From Paenibacillus sp. MAEPY2 (lineage in GTDB: Bacteria > Bacillota > Bacilli > Paenibacillales > Paenibacillaceae): a stretch of DNA of 64,000 nucleotides. A program made the position numbers and the translations under genes. Under the pieces are notes generated by a model. That model saw only the letters and a list, made by a program, of their open reading frames with translations. It searched no databases and was not told where the DNA came from. Below are positions 26,310 through 35,958 of the stretch, piece by piece. Each line of letters starts with the position of its first letter. The first letter of the stretch is position 1. The stretch lies in NCBI RefSeq assembly GCF_000499205.1, contig NZ_AWUK01000007.1, forward strand, positions 1 through 64,000. The letters are read 5' to 3'.

Positions 26310-28001
26310 ATGGACGAACGTAATTACAGAGCGAACCGTCAAGACGAGGAAAATGAAACTAAACAAGCGGAGAATCGCAATTCATCCGGGACGGACGATT
26401 CCTCCTATTATTATTCTTATGGACCTTTTCAGTCCGTGAATCAGGAAGATACAGCAAGTTATAATGGGGAACATAGTCAACGTGAAGAAGGAAATGTAGA
26501 GATTACAAGACCTGACCCCGTGAAGCCAGTGCCTACTTACTACAGTAATTACAATAACGAATCATCGGATCAAGCCCATACTTCATCCAGAGGGGGCGGC
26601 AATGGTTCAGGTAACGGAGGAGATCAGGGGAACGGCGGCAAGAACAATGGCAATTGGAATTATAATAACCGTCGGCCACGTTCTTCCGTAAGATCGCTTT
26701 TGTTCTCTTTTATCGCCGGGATGCTGGTCATCACAGTATTGATGTATACAGCGGACAGAACAAATATGTTTACACCGCAGGAAGCGCTCACAAGTGCTGA
26801 AAATGAAAGCACCAGTACGTCATCTTCACCTACCAATTCGGGCAGCAGCAATAATGTGACAGCGTCATTGCTTCCAACCGGTAAAGAGGATGTTTCCTCC
26901 GTGGTAACGAGTACTAGTCCGGCTGTCGTCAAAATTGAAACGCTCGCCAAGCAGTCCTCACGTAACAGCAGCCAAGGCGGTTCTACGATGAGCGATCCAT
27001 TGTACCAATACTTCTTTGGTAATGGAAGTAATGGCGGAACAGACCAAGGCCAAAATCAGCAGCAGCAACAGCAACAAAGCAGCAATCAGTTGGTTCCGCT
27101 CGGTATTGGCTCTGGATTTATTTTTGACAAAGAAGGCTACATCCTGACGAACCAACACGTGGTTCAGGGTGCAGATGTGATTCAGGTAACGCTGGAGAAT
27201 AACAGCAAACCGTATGAAGCAAAATTGCTAGGAAGCAGCTTCGACCTTGACCTTGCCGTATTGAAAATCGAGAAAAACAGTGGCGATGATGCTTTCCCTG
27301 TCGCTCCACTGGGTGATTCCAACAGTACACAAGTTGGTGAATGGCTTGTAGCTATTGGTAACCCGGAAGGATTTGAACACACCGTTACTGCAGGTGTGTT
27401 GAGTGCGAAAGAACGTACCATCAGCATTCCGGACGAAGAAACAGGCAAAACTCGTGAGTACAGCCACTTGTTACAAACGGATGCTTCCATTAATCCGGGT
27501 AATTCCGGTGGACCGTTACTTAACCTCAATGGTGAAGTCATTGGTATGAACGTGGCGGTTAGCGCAGATGCACAGGGCATTGGATTTGCCATTCCTTCGA
27601 GTGTAATCTCGGATGCCGTTAAATATCTGAAAGAAAACAAAGAAGTTCCCAAAGAACCGGTACCGTTCATTGGTGCATCTCTGATGGCCCTCACGCCTGA
27701 AGTGGCTAAACAGATGGGAACTGATATCACTGAAGGTTCTGTTGTAGCCAGCACGATCTATCAATCCCCTGCTTACCAAGCAGACCTGCGTGCTTATGAC
27801 ATCATCACAGGTGCCAACGGTACTGCATACAGCACAAGCCAGGATTTGATTGATTTCATCAAGAAACAGGAAATTGGCAGCGAAGTGACATTGAGTGTTG
27901 TTCGGGACGGTAAAAAAATGGATGTGAAAATCAAAATCGGCAACAAAAACGATTACGATACTACACAAACGACGGATCAACAACAGCAACAACAACCTTA
28001 A
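26310..28001 (+). CDS. HtrA/DegP-family membrane-anchored serine protease
   Basis: A 563-residue protease. The first 125 residues are cytoplasmic, polar and low complexity. One membrane helix follows (SLLFSFIAGMLVITVLMYT, about 131-149), then a Ser/Thr-rich linker. The trypsin-like domain has His in LTNQHVV near 283, Asp in SFDLDLAVLK near 313 and Ser in NPGNSGGPLL near 398. A single PDZ domain (about 450-545) and a glutamine-rich tail end the protein. Role: quality control of exported proteins and envelope stress. GGGAGG precedes ATG 26310. Confidence 0.92.
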   Translation: MDERNYRANRQDEENETKQAENRNSSGTDDSSYYYSYGPFQSVNQEDTASYNGEHSQREEGNVEITRPDPVKPVPTYYSNYNNESSDQAHTSSRGGGNGSGNGGDQGNGGKNNGNWNYNNRRPRSSVRSLLFSFIAGMLVITVLMYTADRTNMFTPQEALTSAENESTSTSSSPTNSGSSNNVTASLLPTGKEDVSSVVTSTSPAVVKIETLAKQSSRNSSQGGSTMSDPLYQYFFGNGSNGGTDQGQNQQQQQQQSSNQLVPLGIGSGFIFDKEGYILTNQHVVQGADVIQVTLENNSKPYEAKLLGSSFDLDLAVLKIEKNSGDDAFPVAPLGDSNSTQVGEWLVAIGNPEGFEHTVTAGVLSAKERTISIPDEETGKTREYSHLLQTDASINPGNSGGPLLNLNGEVIGMNVAVSADAQGIGFAIPSSVISDAVKYLKENKEVPKEPVPFIGASLMALTPEVAKQMGTDITEGSVVASTIYQSPAYQADLRAYDIITGANGTAYSTSQDLIDFIKKQEIGSEVTLSVVRDGKKMDVKIKIGNKNDYDTTQTTDQQQQQQP

Positions 28002-28032
28002 TGAAAATTGGGTTATAGAATAAGGTACAGAA

Positions 28033-28065
28033 GAGCGGAAGGGTTCGTGGCCCTTTCGCTTTTTT
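28033..28065 (+). terminator. Terminator after htrA
   Basis: AGCG-AAGGG pairs with CCCTT-CGCT and is followed by six T. Confidence 0.85.
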
Positions 28066-28192
28066 GCCCTATATAAGCTTGGACTACATCAAGGATGAAC
28101 TTGAAAAGCAGCAAGGTATTTGGAGAAGATGCAGATTGCGCTTTTGCCTGTTACAATGGGATTAAAACGTTAAGGGATAAAGGAGAAAGACC

Positions 28193-28882
28193 ATGCGCTC
28201 AACTATTCTGATTGTGGATGATGATGAAAAAATTGTGTCCATGCTTCGGCGGGGACTGGCTTTTGAAGGATATGATGTACAGACGGCTTCCAATGGGGCG
28301 GAGGGTCTCAGTAAGCTGATGGATAAAGAGCCGGATATCGTGGTTCTTGATGTCATGATGCCGCAAATTGACGGGTTTGAAGTATGTCGCAGACTCAGGG
28401 AAGCGGGGAGTAAGGTGCCCGTGCTGATGCTCACGGCCAAAGATGAAGTACAGAGCCGGGTAATCGGGCTTGATACAGGTGCAGATGATTATCTCGTGAA
28501 GCCGTTTGCACTTGAAGAATTGTTGGCTCGTGTCCGTGCCTTACTGCGTCGTAAAGCAGATATGGTGGACACGCCTGATAATCGTCTTATGTATGAGGAT
28601 ATTATTCTGGATAATGATTCTCGTGAGGTGTTGCGTGACGGTCAGCGTTTGGAACTGACTGCCAAGGAGTTCGAATTGCTGAATCTGTTCATGCAAAATC
28701 CGAAACGTGTGCTGTCCCGTGATCTGATTATGGATAAAATCTGGGGTTATGATTACAGTGGTGAATCCAATGTGCTCGAAGTGTATATTGCCATGCTCAG
28801 ACAAAAAACCGAAGAATACGGCGGCAAACGCTTGATCCAGACCATCCGGGGAGCCGGCTATATTTTGAGAGGTGACTCCTGA
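28193..28882 (+). CDS. OmpR-family response regulator
   Basis: A 229-residue regulator: receiver with DDDEK, phospho-acceptor in VVLDVMMPQ near residue 53 and Lys in DYLVKPFALEELLARVR near 102; winged-helix output domain from about 130 (LTAKEFELLNLFMQNPKRVLSRDLIMDKIWG, ending TIRGAGYILRG). The sequence style resembles MprA/PrrA-type regulators. Placement after an HtrA protease parallels CssRS-HtrB in B. subtilis and MprAB-PepD in mycobacteria. AAAGGAGAAAG precedes ATG 28193. Confidence 0.87.
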   Translation: MRSTILIVDDDEKIVSMLRRGLAFEGYDVQTASNGAEGLSKLMDKEPDIVVLDVMMPQIDGFEVCRRLREAGSKVPVLMLTAKDEVQSRVIGLDTGADDYLVKPFALEELLARVRALLRRKADMVDTPDNRLMYEDIILDNDSREVLRDGQRLELTAKEFELLNLFMQNPKRVLSRDLIMDKIWGYDYSGESNVLEVYIAMLRQKTEEYGGKRLIQTIRGAGYILRGDS

Positions 28883-28883
28883 C

Positions 28884-30344
28884 ATGTCCATTCGGTTAAG
28901 ATTAACCGCGTGGTATTCAGGCATCTTGGCAGCGGTACTCATTTTTTGGGGAGTTGTAATCTACGCTTTTGTTTATTTTAATACGTATCAGGAAGTGGAA
29001 CAGCAGCTGAAAGATAAAAGTGAACGCATTACGAATCAGATTGGTGTCAATCCGCTTTCACAGTCGCTGGACCTGGACCCTTTTACAGAGAGTCAGCTTC
29101 AGGAAGCTCAGATCTACATCCAGTTGTGGGACTACCAGAGTAGATCTGGCAAAATATCAGGCAATATGGAGAAGCTTCAGATTCAATTTCCCGTTGTAAA
29201 ATCCAATGAGATCCAGAAAAAGCGTGGGATATCCAAGATCTATGTGAATGGGACCCCTTTCTTGGTGAACCAGCAGCCCCTGTCTCTTCAGGGAACCAAT
29301 GAAATAAGAGGACTCCTGCAAGTCGGCGCCAATGTTAGTTCCCAGGAACGATTGTTGGAAGCTCTGCGAAATATTTTGGTTTTTGGCTGGCTTGTCGCGA
29401 TGGCACTTGCGATTACTTCGGGTCTGGTTCTGGCTCGTAAATCCATGCGCCCACTCGTCAATGTAATTGATGCGGCCAATCAGATTCAGTCTGGGGATGA
29501 TCTCAGCGTGCGCATACAGTACACGGGTCCCAAGGATGAGATCGGACGTCTGATTGAAACAGTCAATAATATGCTTGAACGAACAGAGCTGTCATTCCGA
29601 GGGTTGGAAGAAACGAATAAAGCCCAGCGCAGATTTGTGTCTGATGCCTCTCATGAGCTTCGTACTCCCCTCACGACGATCCGCGGTAATGTGGATTTCC
29701 TGAAGAAGCTGTGGGATCAGGAGAGCACGGACCGACCGAATCTGGATGAAGAAACGGTTAAACAAATGTCGCTGGAAGCGATAGAGGATATGGCCGATGA
29801 AGGCAAACGAATGAGTAGGCTGATCAGCGACATGCTGTCTTTGGCCAGAGCCGATACAGGACAGAAAATCGAACTGAATCCAATCCCGTTGCAAATTCTG
29901 GTGCAGGAAGTGGCTCGCAGATCGCAATTTCTTGACCATCAGGCAGACTGGCGTCCAGGAGATCTATCCATTCTGAATGGTATATATGTGAACGGCAGCA
30001 AGGACTATTTGCAGCAGATGCTGTTTATTTTTATCGAGAATGCTTTCAAGTACACTCCGGATGGTTCGGTTACTCTGGATGCGATACTTTATAAAGGTCA
30101 GGTAGGACTGCGCATCAGTGATACGGGGATCGGAATGGATCGGGATGAGGTCCCGTTTATCTTTGACCGGTTCTATCGGGCGGATGAATCCCGTGGGGCC
30201 ACACCAGGTATAGGTCTGGGACTGTCGATCGCCAAGTGGATCATCGAGGAGCACCATGGATCTGTCGAGGTGGTAACCCGGCGTGGAGAAGGAACGACCT
30301 TTATCATTTGGTTGCCGGTTGTCTTTGCTCCGCCTATCGAATAA
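28884..30344 (+). CDS. Membrane sensor histidine kinase paired with the OmpR-family regulator
   Basis: A 486-residue kinase: membrane helix near residues 8-30, an extracytoplasmic sensor of about 125 residues, a second helix (ILVFGWLVAMALAITSGLVLA, about 155-175), HAMP (about 176-230), HisKA with phospho-acceptor in RRFVSDASHELRTPLTTI near 253, and HATPase boxes IENAFKYTP, DTGIGMD and GIGLGLSIAKWIIEEHHG. ATG 28884 is eight bases after GAGAGGTGA; the earlier GTG 28872 is inside that site. One base separates it from the regulator gene. The sensed signal is unknown; envelope protein stress is inferred from the neighbouring htrA. Confidence 0.87.
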   Translation: MSIRLRLTAWYSGILAAVLIFWGVVIYAFVYFNTYQEVEQQLKDKSERITNQIGVNPLSQSLDLDPFTESQLQEAQIYIQLWDYQSRSGKISGNMEKLQIQFPVVKSNEIQKKRGISKIYVNGTPFLVNQQPLSLQGTNEIRGLLQVGANVSSQERLLEALRNILVFGWLVAMALAITSGLVLARKSMRPLVNVIDAANQIQSGDDLSVRIQYTGPKDEIGRLIETVNNMLERTELSFRGLEETNKAQRRFVSDASHELRTPLTTIRGNVDFLKKLWDQESTDRPNLDEETVKQMSLEAIEDMADEGKRMSRLISDMLSLARADTGQKIELNPIPLQILVQEVARRSQFLDHQADWRPGDLSILNGIYVNGSKDYLQQMLFIFIENAFKYTPDGSVTLDAILYKGQVGLRISDTGIGMDRDEVPFIFDRFYRADESRGATPGIGLGLSIAKWIIEEHHGSVEVVTRRGEGTTFIIWLPVVFAPPIE

Positions 30345-30412
30345 GGTTATAATAGACAGGACTGCAATTACATCGGCTATCTTTGCCGAGAGAGAAAGCG
30401 GGTGGCAACCAA

Positions 30413-31366
30413 GTGGAAGTACTGCGAATTTCGCCGCGGGGATATTGTTACGGAGTTGTGGATGCGATGGTGTTGGCGCGCCAGGCGGCACGCAATCTGG
30501 ACCTACCACGGCCTATTTATATATTGGGTATGATTGTGCATAACCAACATGTGACGGATTCTTTTGAAGATGAGGGTATTATTACACTGGACGGTCCGAA
30601 TCGGCTTGATATTTTGAGCCAGGTAGAGAGTGGAACAGTGATCTTTACGGCCCATGGTGTATCTCCCGAAGTGCGTAAGATGGCACGTGATAAAGGTCTG
30701 ACTACAGTGGATGCAACCTGTCCGGATGTAACCAAAACCCATGATCTGATTCGGGAGAAGACGGCTGAAGGATATGACATTATCTATATTGGGAAAAAGA
30801 ATCATCCAGAGCCTGAAGGTGCTGTTGGTGTTGCACCCAATCATGTTCATTTGATCGAGAAGGAAGAGGAGATTGACGGACTGAACGTACCTCCCGGCAA
30901 AATCCTTATTACGAATCAGACAACGATGAGCCAATGGGACATTAAACACATTATGAGCCGTCTTCTGGAGAAGTATCCGGGCGCTGAAATTCATAATGAG
31001 ATATGCTTGGCTACCCAAGTCCGGCAGGAAGCTGTTGCTGAACAGGCAGGGCAGGCAGATCTGGTCATCGTTGTAGGTGATCCTCGTAGTAATAACTCCA
31101 ACCGGCTTGCACAAGTATCGGAGGAAATTGCGGGTGTTACGGCATATCGTGTATCCGATGTGGCTGAGATTCAGCAGGAATGGCTAAAAGGTGTGAATAA
31201 GGTGGCGGTTACTTCAGGCGCTTCAACGCCAACTCCGATCACGAAGGAAGTCATCCTGTATCTGGAGCAGTATGAACATGACAAGCCGGAAACGTGGGAA
31301 ATCAAGCGTACGGTGAATATGAGCAAGCTTCTCCCTCCTGTAAGGGAAAAGACGCGTACAACGTAA
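30413..31366 (+). CDS. ispH: 4-hydroxy-3-methylbut-2-enyl diphosphate reductase IspH
   Basis: A 317-residue iron-sulfur enzyme, last step of the MEP isoprenoid pathway, giving IPP and DMAPP. The three cluster cysteines are C12 (PRGYCYGV), C103 (ATCPDV) and C198 (EICLAT). Substrate-binding HGVSPEV, NHPEPEG and [14 protein letters not shown] are present. GTG 30413 is preferred, seven bases after GGGTGG, and gives the usual start [12 protein letters not shown]; a TTG at 30383 would extend it by ten residues. Confidence 0.93.
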   Translation: MEVLRISPRGYCYGVVDAMVLARQAARNLDLPRPIYILGMIVHNQHVTDSFEDEGIITLDGPNRLDILSQVESGTVIFTAHGVSPEVRKMARDKGLTTVDATCPDVTKTHDLIREKTAEGYDIIYIGKKNHPEPEGAVGVAPNHVHLIEKEEEIDGLNVPPGKILITNQTTMSQWDIKHIMSRLLEKYPGAEIHNEICLATQVRQEAVAEQAGQADLVIVVGDPRSNNSNRLAQVSEEIAGVTAYRVSDVAEIQQEWLKGVNKVAVTSGASTPTPITKEVILYLEQYEHDKPETWEIKRTVNMSKLLPPVREKTRTT

Positions 31367-31382
31367 ACGAACATCATTATAA

Positions 31383-31437
31383 GAATCCTGCAGTACAGAG
31401 CCGAAATCCGGTGGCTGGCTGCTGGATTCTTTTTTTG
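31383..31437 (+). terminator. Terminator after ispH
   Basis: GAATCC-GCAG pairs with CTGC-GGATTC (one mismatch), with an inner AGCC/GGCT pair, followed by a run of T. Confidence 0.75.
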
Positions 31438-31455
31438 AGGTGGATAAGAGCCGGC

Positions 31456-31484
31456 TTGACTGAAAAGGGTGAATATGTTATATT
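31456..31484 (+). promoter_or_regulatory. Sigma-A promoter of the DAHP synthase gene
   Basis: TTGACT and TATATT are separated by 17 bases. An inverted repeat CTTAAA...TTTAAG at about 31503-31526 lies just after the expected start and could be an operator. Confidence 0.65.
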
Positions 31485-31594
31485 TGCTTTAGTGATTAAA
31501 AGCTTAAAAGCGAACAAGCGTTTAAGTGAAGAAGAGTTTTGGGGATTAAATCAGACGCTAAGGCGCTCTCATACAAGGAAGGATGGGAATTATA

Positions 31595-32659
31595 ATGATC
31601 GTTATTGCAGGTAAAGCTACTCCGGAGGAGCATATTCAGGATATCGTCGCTACAATTGAAAAGGAAGGACTTCAGGTTCATATCTCTCGCGGAGAGGACC
31701 GGACTATCATTGGTCTGATAGGTAAAGTAGAACCGAAAATGGCTGAGCATCTCCGCCAAATGAAAGGTGTGGAGAATGTAGTCAAGATTTCGAAGTCCTA
31801 CAAATTGGCAAGCCGTGACTTCCATCCGGAGGATACCGTAATTTCCATCAAAGGTGTAGATATTGGCGGTAAAGAACTCGTCGTTATGGGTGGACCTTGT
31901 GCAGTTGAATCAGCCGCACAGATTGATGAGATTGCCGGATTGGTTAAGGCTGCTGGTGGGCAGGTGCTCCGCGGTGGTGCATTTAAGCCACGTACAGGTC
32001 CATACAGCTTCCAGGGAACGGGTGTTGAAGGTCTGATCATGATGGCAGAAGCAGGTAAGAAGCATGATCTGTTAACCATTACAGAAGTCATGACACCTGA
32101 ATATGTGGATATTTGTGCCGAGTACGCAGATATTCTGCAAGTAGGTACACGTAACATGCAAAACTTCGATTTGCTGCGCAAATTGGGTGAGTGTGGCAAA
32201 CCAGTATTGTTGAAACGTGGTTTCAGTGCAACTTATGATGAACTGTTGAATGCAGCTGAATACATTCTTGCGGGTGGCAACCCGAATGTAATGCTGTGTG
32301 AGCGCGGTATTCGTACATTCGAATCCTACACACGTAATACGCTTGACCTGTCGGCTATCCCTGTTCTCCAGTCTCTCAGTCATTTGCCAGTCATTTCGGA
32401 CCCAAGCCATGGTACTGGTCGCCGTGAACTGGTTGAACCGATGACGAAGGCTTCTGTTGCTGCTGGTGCTAACGGCCTAATTATCGAAATGCATACAGAT
32501 CCGGATAACTCTATGACGGGTGACGGCGTGCAGTCTCTATTCCCTGACCAATTTGCCAACCTGCTTCAGGATCTGGAGAAATTGGCACCAATCGTGGGTA
32601 AAACATTCAACACAGCCAAACAACCAGCGGAGTTCTTTCCGGCACGAGTGGGCGTATAA
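31595..32659 (+). CDS. aroF: 3-deoxy-7-phosphoheptulonate synthase (type I-beta)
   Basis: A 354-residue DAHP synthase that joins phosphoenolpyruvate and erythrose 4-phosphate, first step of aromatic amino-acid synthesis. The N-terminal 85 residues are a ferredoxin-like regulatory domain (MIVIAGKATPEEHIQDIVATI) found in Thermotoga-type enzymes. The KDO8P-synthase-like core has GGPCAVES, GGAFKPRTGPYSFQG, QVGTRNMQNF, LLKRGF and SDPSHGTGRR. No chorismate mutase domain is fused. ATG 31595 starts at the conserved MIVI; ATG 31583 is an alternative closer to AAGGAAGG. Confidence 0.92.
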   Translation: MIVIAGKATPEEHIQDIVATIEKEGLQVHISRGEDRTIIGLIGKVEPKMAEHLRQMKGVENVVKISKSYKLASRDFHPEDTVISIKGVDIGGKELVVMGGPCAVESAAQIDEIAGLVKAAGGQVLRGGAFKPRTGPYSFQGTGVEGLIMMAEAGKKHDLLTITEVMTPEYVDICAEYADILQVGTRNMQNFDLLRKLGECGKPVLLKRGFSATYDELLNAAEYILAGGNPNVMLCERGIRTFESYTRNTLDLSAIPVLQSLSHLPVISDPSHGTGRRELVEPMTKASVAAGANGLIIEMHTDPDNSMTGDGVQSLFPDQFANLLQDLEKLAPIVGKTFNTAKQPAEFFPARVGV

Positions 32660-32691
32660 CTGATCTTCATCGTATAGGTAATATATATCAT

Positions 32692-32752
32692 CCGGGCATC
32701 TGCCCTGGCTCCGTTCAATGAGAATGGGGCTAGGGCAAAATGTCCGGTTTTT
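32692..32752 (+). terminator. Terminator after aroF
   Basis: CCGGGCAT/ATGTCCGG and TGCCCT/AGGGCA nested stems with a T-run. Confidence 0.85.
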
Positions 32753-32919
32753 GTGTTATTCGGAGCTTTGAACGCATTTATTAATCATAGGTGATAAGAA
32801 ACATTTATGATGTAATGTTATTTCCATAATTTAGGCTAAATATAGCCCTGCTTTACCGCATTAAACCAGTTAAATATAGTATATATACGTTGTTAAGTGA
32901 AATTCATAGGTTTATAAAA

Positions 32920-32936
32920 TGTGAGCATAGCTTACA
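32920..32936 (+). promoter_or_regulatory. GlnR/TnrA-type binding site
   Basis: TGTGA, seven bases, TTACA: an exact fit to the TGTNA-N7-TNACA consensus bound by GlnR and TnrA. It lies 29 bases upstream of the glnA promoter's -35 region. The rest of the 32660-33073 gap is AT-rich with no other clear feature than the terminator and promoter. Confidence 0.7.
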
Positions 32937-32964
32937 TACTCGCAAAAAATACCTTACATAAGTA

Positions 32965-32994
32965 TTGACGATGTCACATTTGAGATTTTATAAT
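32965..32994 (+). promoter_or_regulatory. Sigma-A promoter of glnA
   Basis: TTGACG and TATAAT with an 18-base spacer, giving a leader of about 75 bases. Confidence 0.75.
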
Positions 32995-33073
32995 GACGAC
33001 AGAAAAAAATTCGAATATGGACATTTTCTTAGCGGGGTTGTTTAATGTTCGGAATATTTGGGAGGACGAATAC

Positions 33074-34498
33074 ATGTCGGTTGAAAACGTATTGAAATCA
33101 ATTCAAGAGAACAACATCGAGTGGGTAGATTTTCGTTTTGTAGATTTATCCGGTCGTGCGCACCACATCTCGTTACCAGCTTCGGCAGTTGACGCAGACA
33201 CTTTTGAAAATGGAGTAGCCTTTGATGGTTCTTCTATTCAAGGTTTCCGCGGAATTGAAGAGTCCGATATGGTTATGATTCCAGACCCTGAAGCGACTTT
33301 TGTCGATCCGTTCACAGCACACCCTACATTGAATGTTATGTGTGATATTTTCACTCCGGATGGCGAGCGTTATGAGCGTGACCCACGTGGTATCGCAGTC
33401 AAAGCGGAAGAGTTCCTGAAAGAAAGCGGAGTAGGTACAGCAGCATTCTTCGCACCTGAATCCGAATTCTTCATCTTCGACGATGTACGTTATGAGAGCG
33501 GCACGAACAGCTCTTCCTATTTCGTAGATTCCGAAGAAGCTTCATGGAACACCAACCGTAAGGAAGACGGCGGTAACCTTGGCTTCAAAGTTCGCACTAA
33601 AGGCGGATATGTTCCTGTAGCTCCAGTGGATACACAACAAGATATTCGTAGTGAAATGTGTCGCATTTTGGAAGAAGCCGGCCTGTCGATCGAGCGTCAT
33701 CACCACGAAGTGGCGACAGCAGGTCAAGCCGAAATCAACTTCCGTTTTGATACGTTGAAGAAAACAGCAGATAACCTGCTTGTATACAAATACATCGTGC
33801 ATAACACTGCACGTCAATATGGTAAAGTAGCAACATTCATGCCAAAACCACTGTTTGGTGACAATGGTAGCGGAATGCACGTTCACCAATCCATCTTCGA
33901 TGGCGATTCCCCATTGTTCTATGACAAAGCGGGATATGCAAACTTGAGTGAAATGGCTCTGCACTACATCGGAGGGATTTTGTACCACGCACCAGCTCTG
34001 ATTGCTTTGACTAACCCTAGTACGAACTCTTTCAAACGTCTCGTACCTGGTTATGAAGCACCGGTTAACCTGGTTTATTCCAAAGGTAACCGTTCGGCAG
34101 CCGTACGTATTCCGGTTGCAGCGGTGACGCCGAAAGGTTGTCGGATCGAGTTCCGTACACCGGACTCCACAGCTAACCCTTACCTGGCGTTCGCTGCAAT
34201 GCTGATGGCGGGTCTGGATGGTATCAAACGCAAAATCAACCCAACTGAGCTTGGATATGGTCCGCTCGACAAAAACATCTATGATTTGTCTGATGCAGAC
34301 AAAGAAAATATCCGCAGTGTGCCAGCTTCCCTGGAAGAAGCGCTGGACGCTCTGGCAGCGGACAACGAATTCTTGACTGAAGGCGGCGTCTTCACAAAAG
34401 AATTCATTGAAAACTATATCAACCTCAAACGTGACGAAGCGAAAGCAGTAGCAATCCGCATTCATCCGCATGAGTACAGCCTCTACTTCGACTGCTAA
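33074..34498 (+). CDS. glnA: Type I glutamine synthetase, beta-like subclass
   Basis: A 474-residue GS, longer than the 444-residue B. subtilis enzyme and close to the 469-residue E. coli form. Signatures: DFRFVDLSGRAHHIS, FDGSSIQGFRGIEESDM, EAGLSIERHHHEVATAGQAEINF, KPLFGDNGSGMHVHQS. NLVYSKGNRSAAVRIP carries a tyrosine at the position adenylylated in E. coli. It forms glutamine from glutamate, ammonia and ATP. ATG 33074 follows GGGAGGA. It is alone, without glnR in front, but sits under a GlnR-type box. Confidence 0.93.
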   Translation: MSVENVLKSIQENNIEWVDFRFVDLSGRAHHISLPASAVDADTFENGVAFDGSSIQGFRGIEESDMVMIPDPEATFVDPFTAHPTLNVMCDIFTPDGERYERDPRGIAVKAEEFLKESGVGTAAFFAPESEFFIFDDVRYESGTNSSSYFVDSEEASWNTNRKEDGGNLGFKVRTKGGYVPVAPVDTQQDIRSEMCRILEEAGLSIERHHHEVATAGQAEINFRFDTLKKTADNLLVYKYIVHNTARQYGKVATFMPKPLFGDNGSGMHVHQSIFDGDSPLFYDKAGYANLSEMALHYIGGILYHAPALIALTNPSTNSFKRLVPGYEAPVNLVYSKGNRSAAVRIPVAAVTPKGCRIEFRTPDSTANPYLAFAAMLMAGLDGIKRKINPTELGYGPLDKNIYDLSDADKENIRSVPASLEEALDALAADNEFLTEGGVFTKEFIENYINLKRDEAKAVAIRIHPHEYSLYFDC

Positions 34499-34528
34499 TC
34501 CGGTCGGAACAGAAACTGTTCCCAATGT

Positions 34529-34562
34529 AAAGCCTCCGGGACTCGCTCTCGGAGGCTTTTCC
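34529..34562 (+). terminator. Terminator after glnA
   Basis: AAGCCTCCG pairs with CGGAGGCTT and is followed by T's. Confidence 0.9.
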
Positions 34563-34731
34563 TTGAAACAAACGATGTAGTGCATTAACTTTGCAGGGTG
34601 ATAAAGGAATTTGATAACCCTGAATCGCAGCTTCGGTGCTTATTGCCCTTGAAGCAGATAGGGAATACTGATATCATAGCGATAATATTCACTTCATATG
34701 TCAGCTACGGATGGAAAGGGCGGGGAATTTA

Positions 34732-35820
34732 GTGACAAAGAGAGCGTATAATTTTAATGCAGGACCTGCGGCGTTGCCACTTGAGGTATTGGAGCGTGCT
34801 CAGGCAGAATTTGTTGATTTTCGTAACACGGGAATGTCGATTATGGAGATGTCTCACCGTGGGGCAGTGTACGAATCTGTACATAATGAAGCTCAGGAGC
34901 GTTTGTTGTCTCTGCTAGGCAATCCCAAAGGATATAAAGTTCTCTTCTTGCAGGGCGGAGCCAGCACTCAGTTCGCCATGCTGCCGATGAACCTGCTCGG
35001 AGAAGGGCAGACAGCCAGTTACGTCATGACAGGCAGCTGGGCCAAGAAGGCGCTGTCTGAGGCGAAACTGATTGGGGAGACACAGGTCGCTGCATCTTCC
35101 GAAGCGGATAAATATATGAAATTACCGGATGTGTCGAATCTTAGTTTACCGGATCGCACAGCTTATGTTCATTTGACGTCTAACGAAACGATTGAGGGGA
35201 CACAATTCAAGTCATTCCCGGATACCGGTTCAGTTCCACTTATTGCCGACATGTCGAGTGACATTTTCTGCAAACCGTTTGATCTGAATCAATTCGGTAT
35301 GATCTATGCAGGTGCACAGAAGAACTTGGGTCCATCAGGGATTACGGTCGTTATTGCCCGTGAAGAACTGGTGAGTGAATCTCCTAAAACGATTCCGACT
35401 ATGCTCCGTTATAGTACACATGTGGACAACAATTCTCTCTATAATACACCTCCGTCTTTCTCCGTATACATGGTGAATGAGGTTCTGAAGTGGATTGAGG
35501 AACAAGGTGGATTGGCTGGAATTGAACAGAAGAACGTGAAGAAAGCAGAATTGCTCTATAATACTATCGATTCCTCCGGAGACTTCTACCGTGGCTGTGT
35601 AGATCCGGCAGATCGTTCCCTGATGAATGTGACCTTCCGTCTGGCTAATGAGGATTTGGAGAAACAGTTTATCAAGGTTTCGGAGCAAGAAGGTTTTGTT
35701 GGTCTGAAAGGGCATCGGAGTGTGGGTGGCCTGCGTGCTTCCATTTATAATGCTGCACCATATGAAAGTGTTAAGGCACTTACGGACTTTATGAGCCACT
35801 TCCAGAAGACTAATGGATAA
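34732..35820 (+). CDS. serC: Phosphoserine aminotransferase
   Basis: A 362-residue class V PLP aminotransferase that makes phosphoserine from 3-phosphohydroxypyruvate in serine synthesis. The start YNFNAGPAALP, the LFLQGGASTQFAMLPMNLL segment, the PLP lysine in YAGAQKNLGPSG near residue 197, and HRSVGGLRASIYNA at the end are characteristic. GTG 34732 follows GGGCGGGG and gives the standard N-terminus; ATG 34711 would overlap the ribosome site. The 230-base gap before it shows no clear promoter. Confidence 0.93.
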   Translation: MTKRAYNFNAGPAALPLEVLERAQAEFVDFRNTGMSIMEMSHRGAVYESVHNEAQERLLSLLGNPKGYKVLFLQGGASTQFAMLPMNLLGEGQTASYVMTGSWAKKALSEAKLIGETQVAASSEADKYMKLPDVSNLSLPDRTAYVHLTSNETIEGTQFKSFPDTGSVPLIADMSSDIFCKPFDLNQFGMIYAGAQKNLGPSGITVVIAREELVSESPKTIPTMLRYSTHVDNNSLYNTPPSFSVYMVNEVLKWIEEQGGLAGIEQKNVKKAELLYNTIDSSGDFYRGCVDPADRSLMNVTFRLANEDLEKQFIKVSEQEGFVGLKGHRSVGGLRASIYNAAPYESVKALTDFMSHFQKTNG

Positions 35821-35872
35821 ATAATTGGCGGGGAGTTGTGAATTTCTAGCATTCACACTTACGCTTTACCAG

Positions 35873-35908
35873 AGCCTTCCACATTGACGTGTGGAGGGCT
35901 TTTCTTTT
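35873..35908 (+). terminator. Terminator after serC
   Basis: AGCC-TCCACA pairs with TGTGGA-GGCT and is followed by T's. Confidence 0.88.
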
Positions 35909-35958
35909 AAGATTAGAGAATTGTCGCTTACATGAAATGAAAAGGAGATTGAACACAT

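Noticed and set aside
33542..34585. 347-codon minus-strand ORF opposite glnA
   Set aside because: It lies opposite a perfectly recognised glutamine synthetase, has no family text and is cysteine/histidine rich as expected for an antisense shadow.
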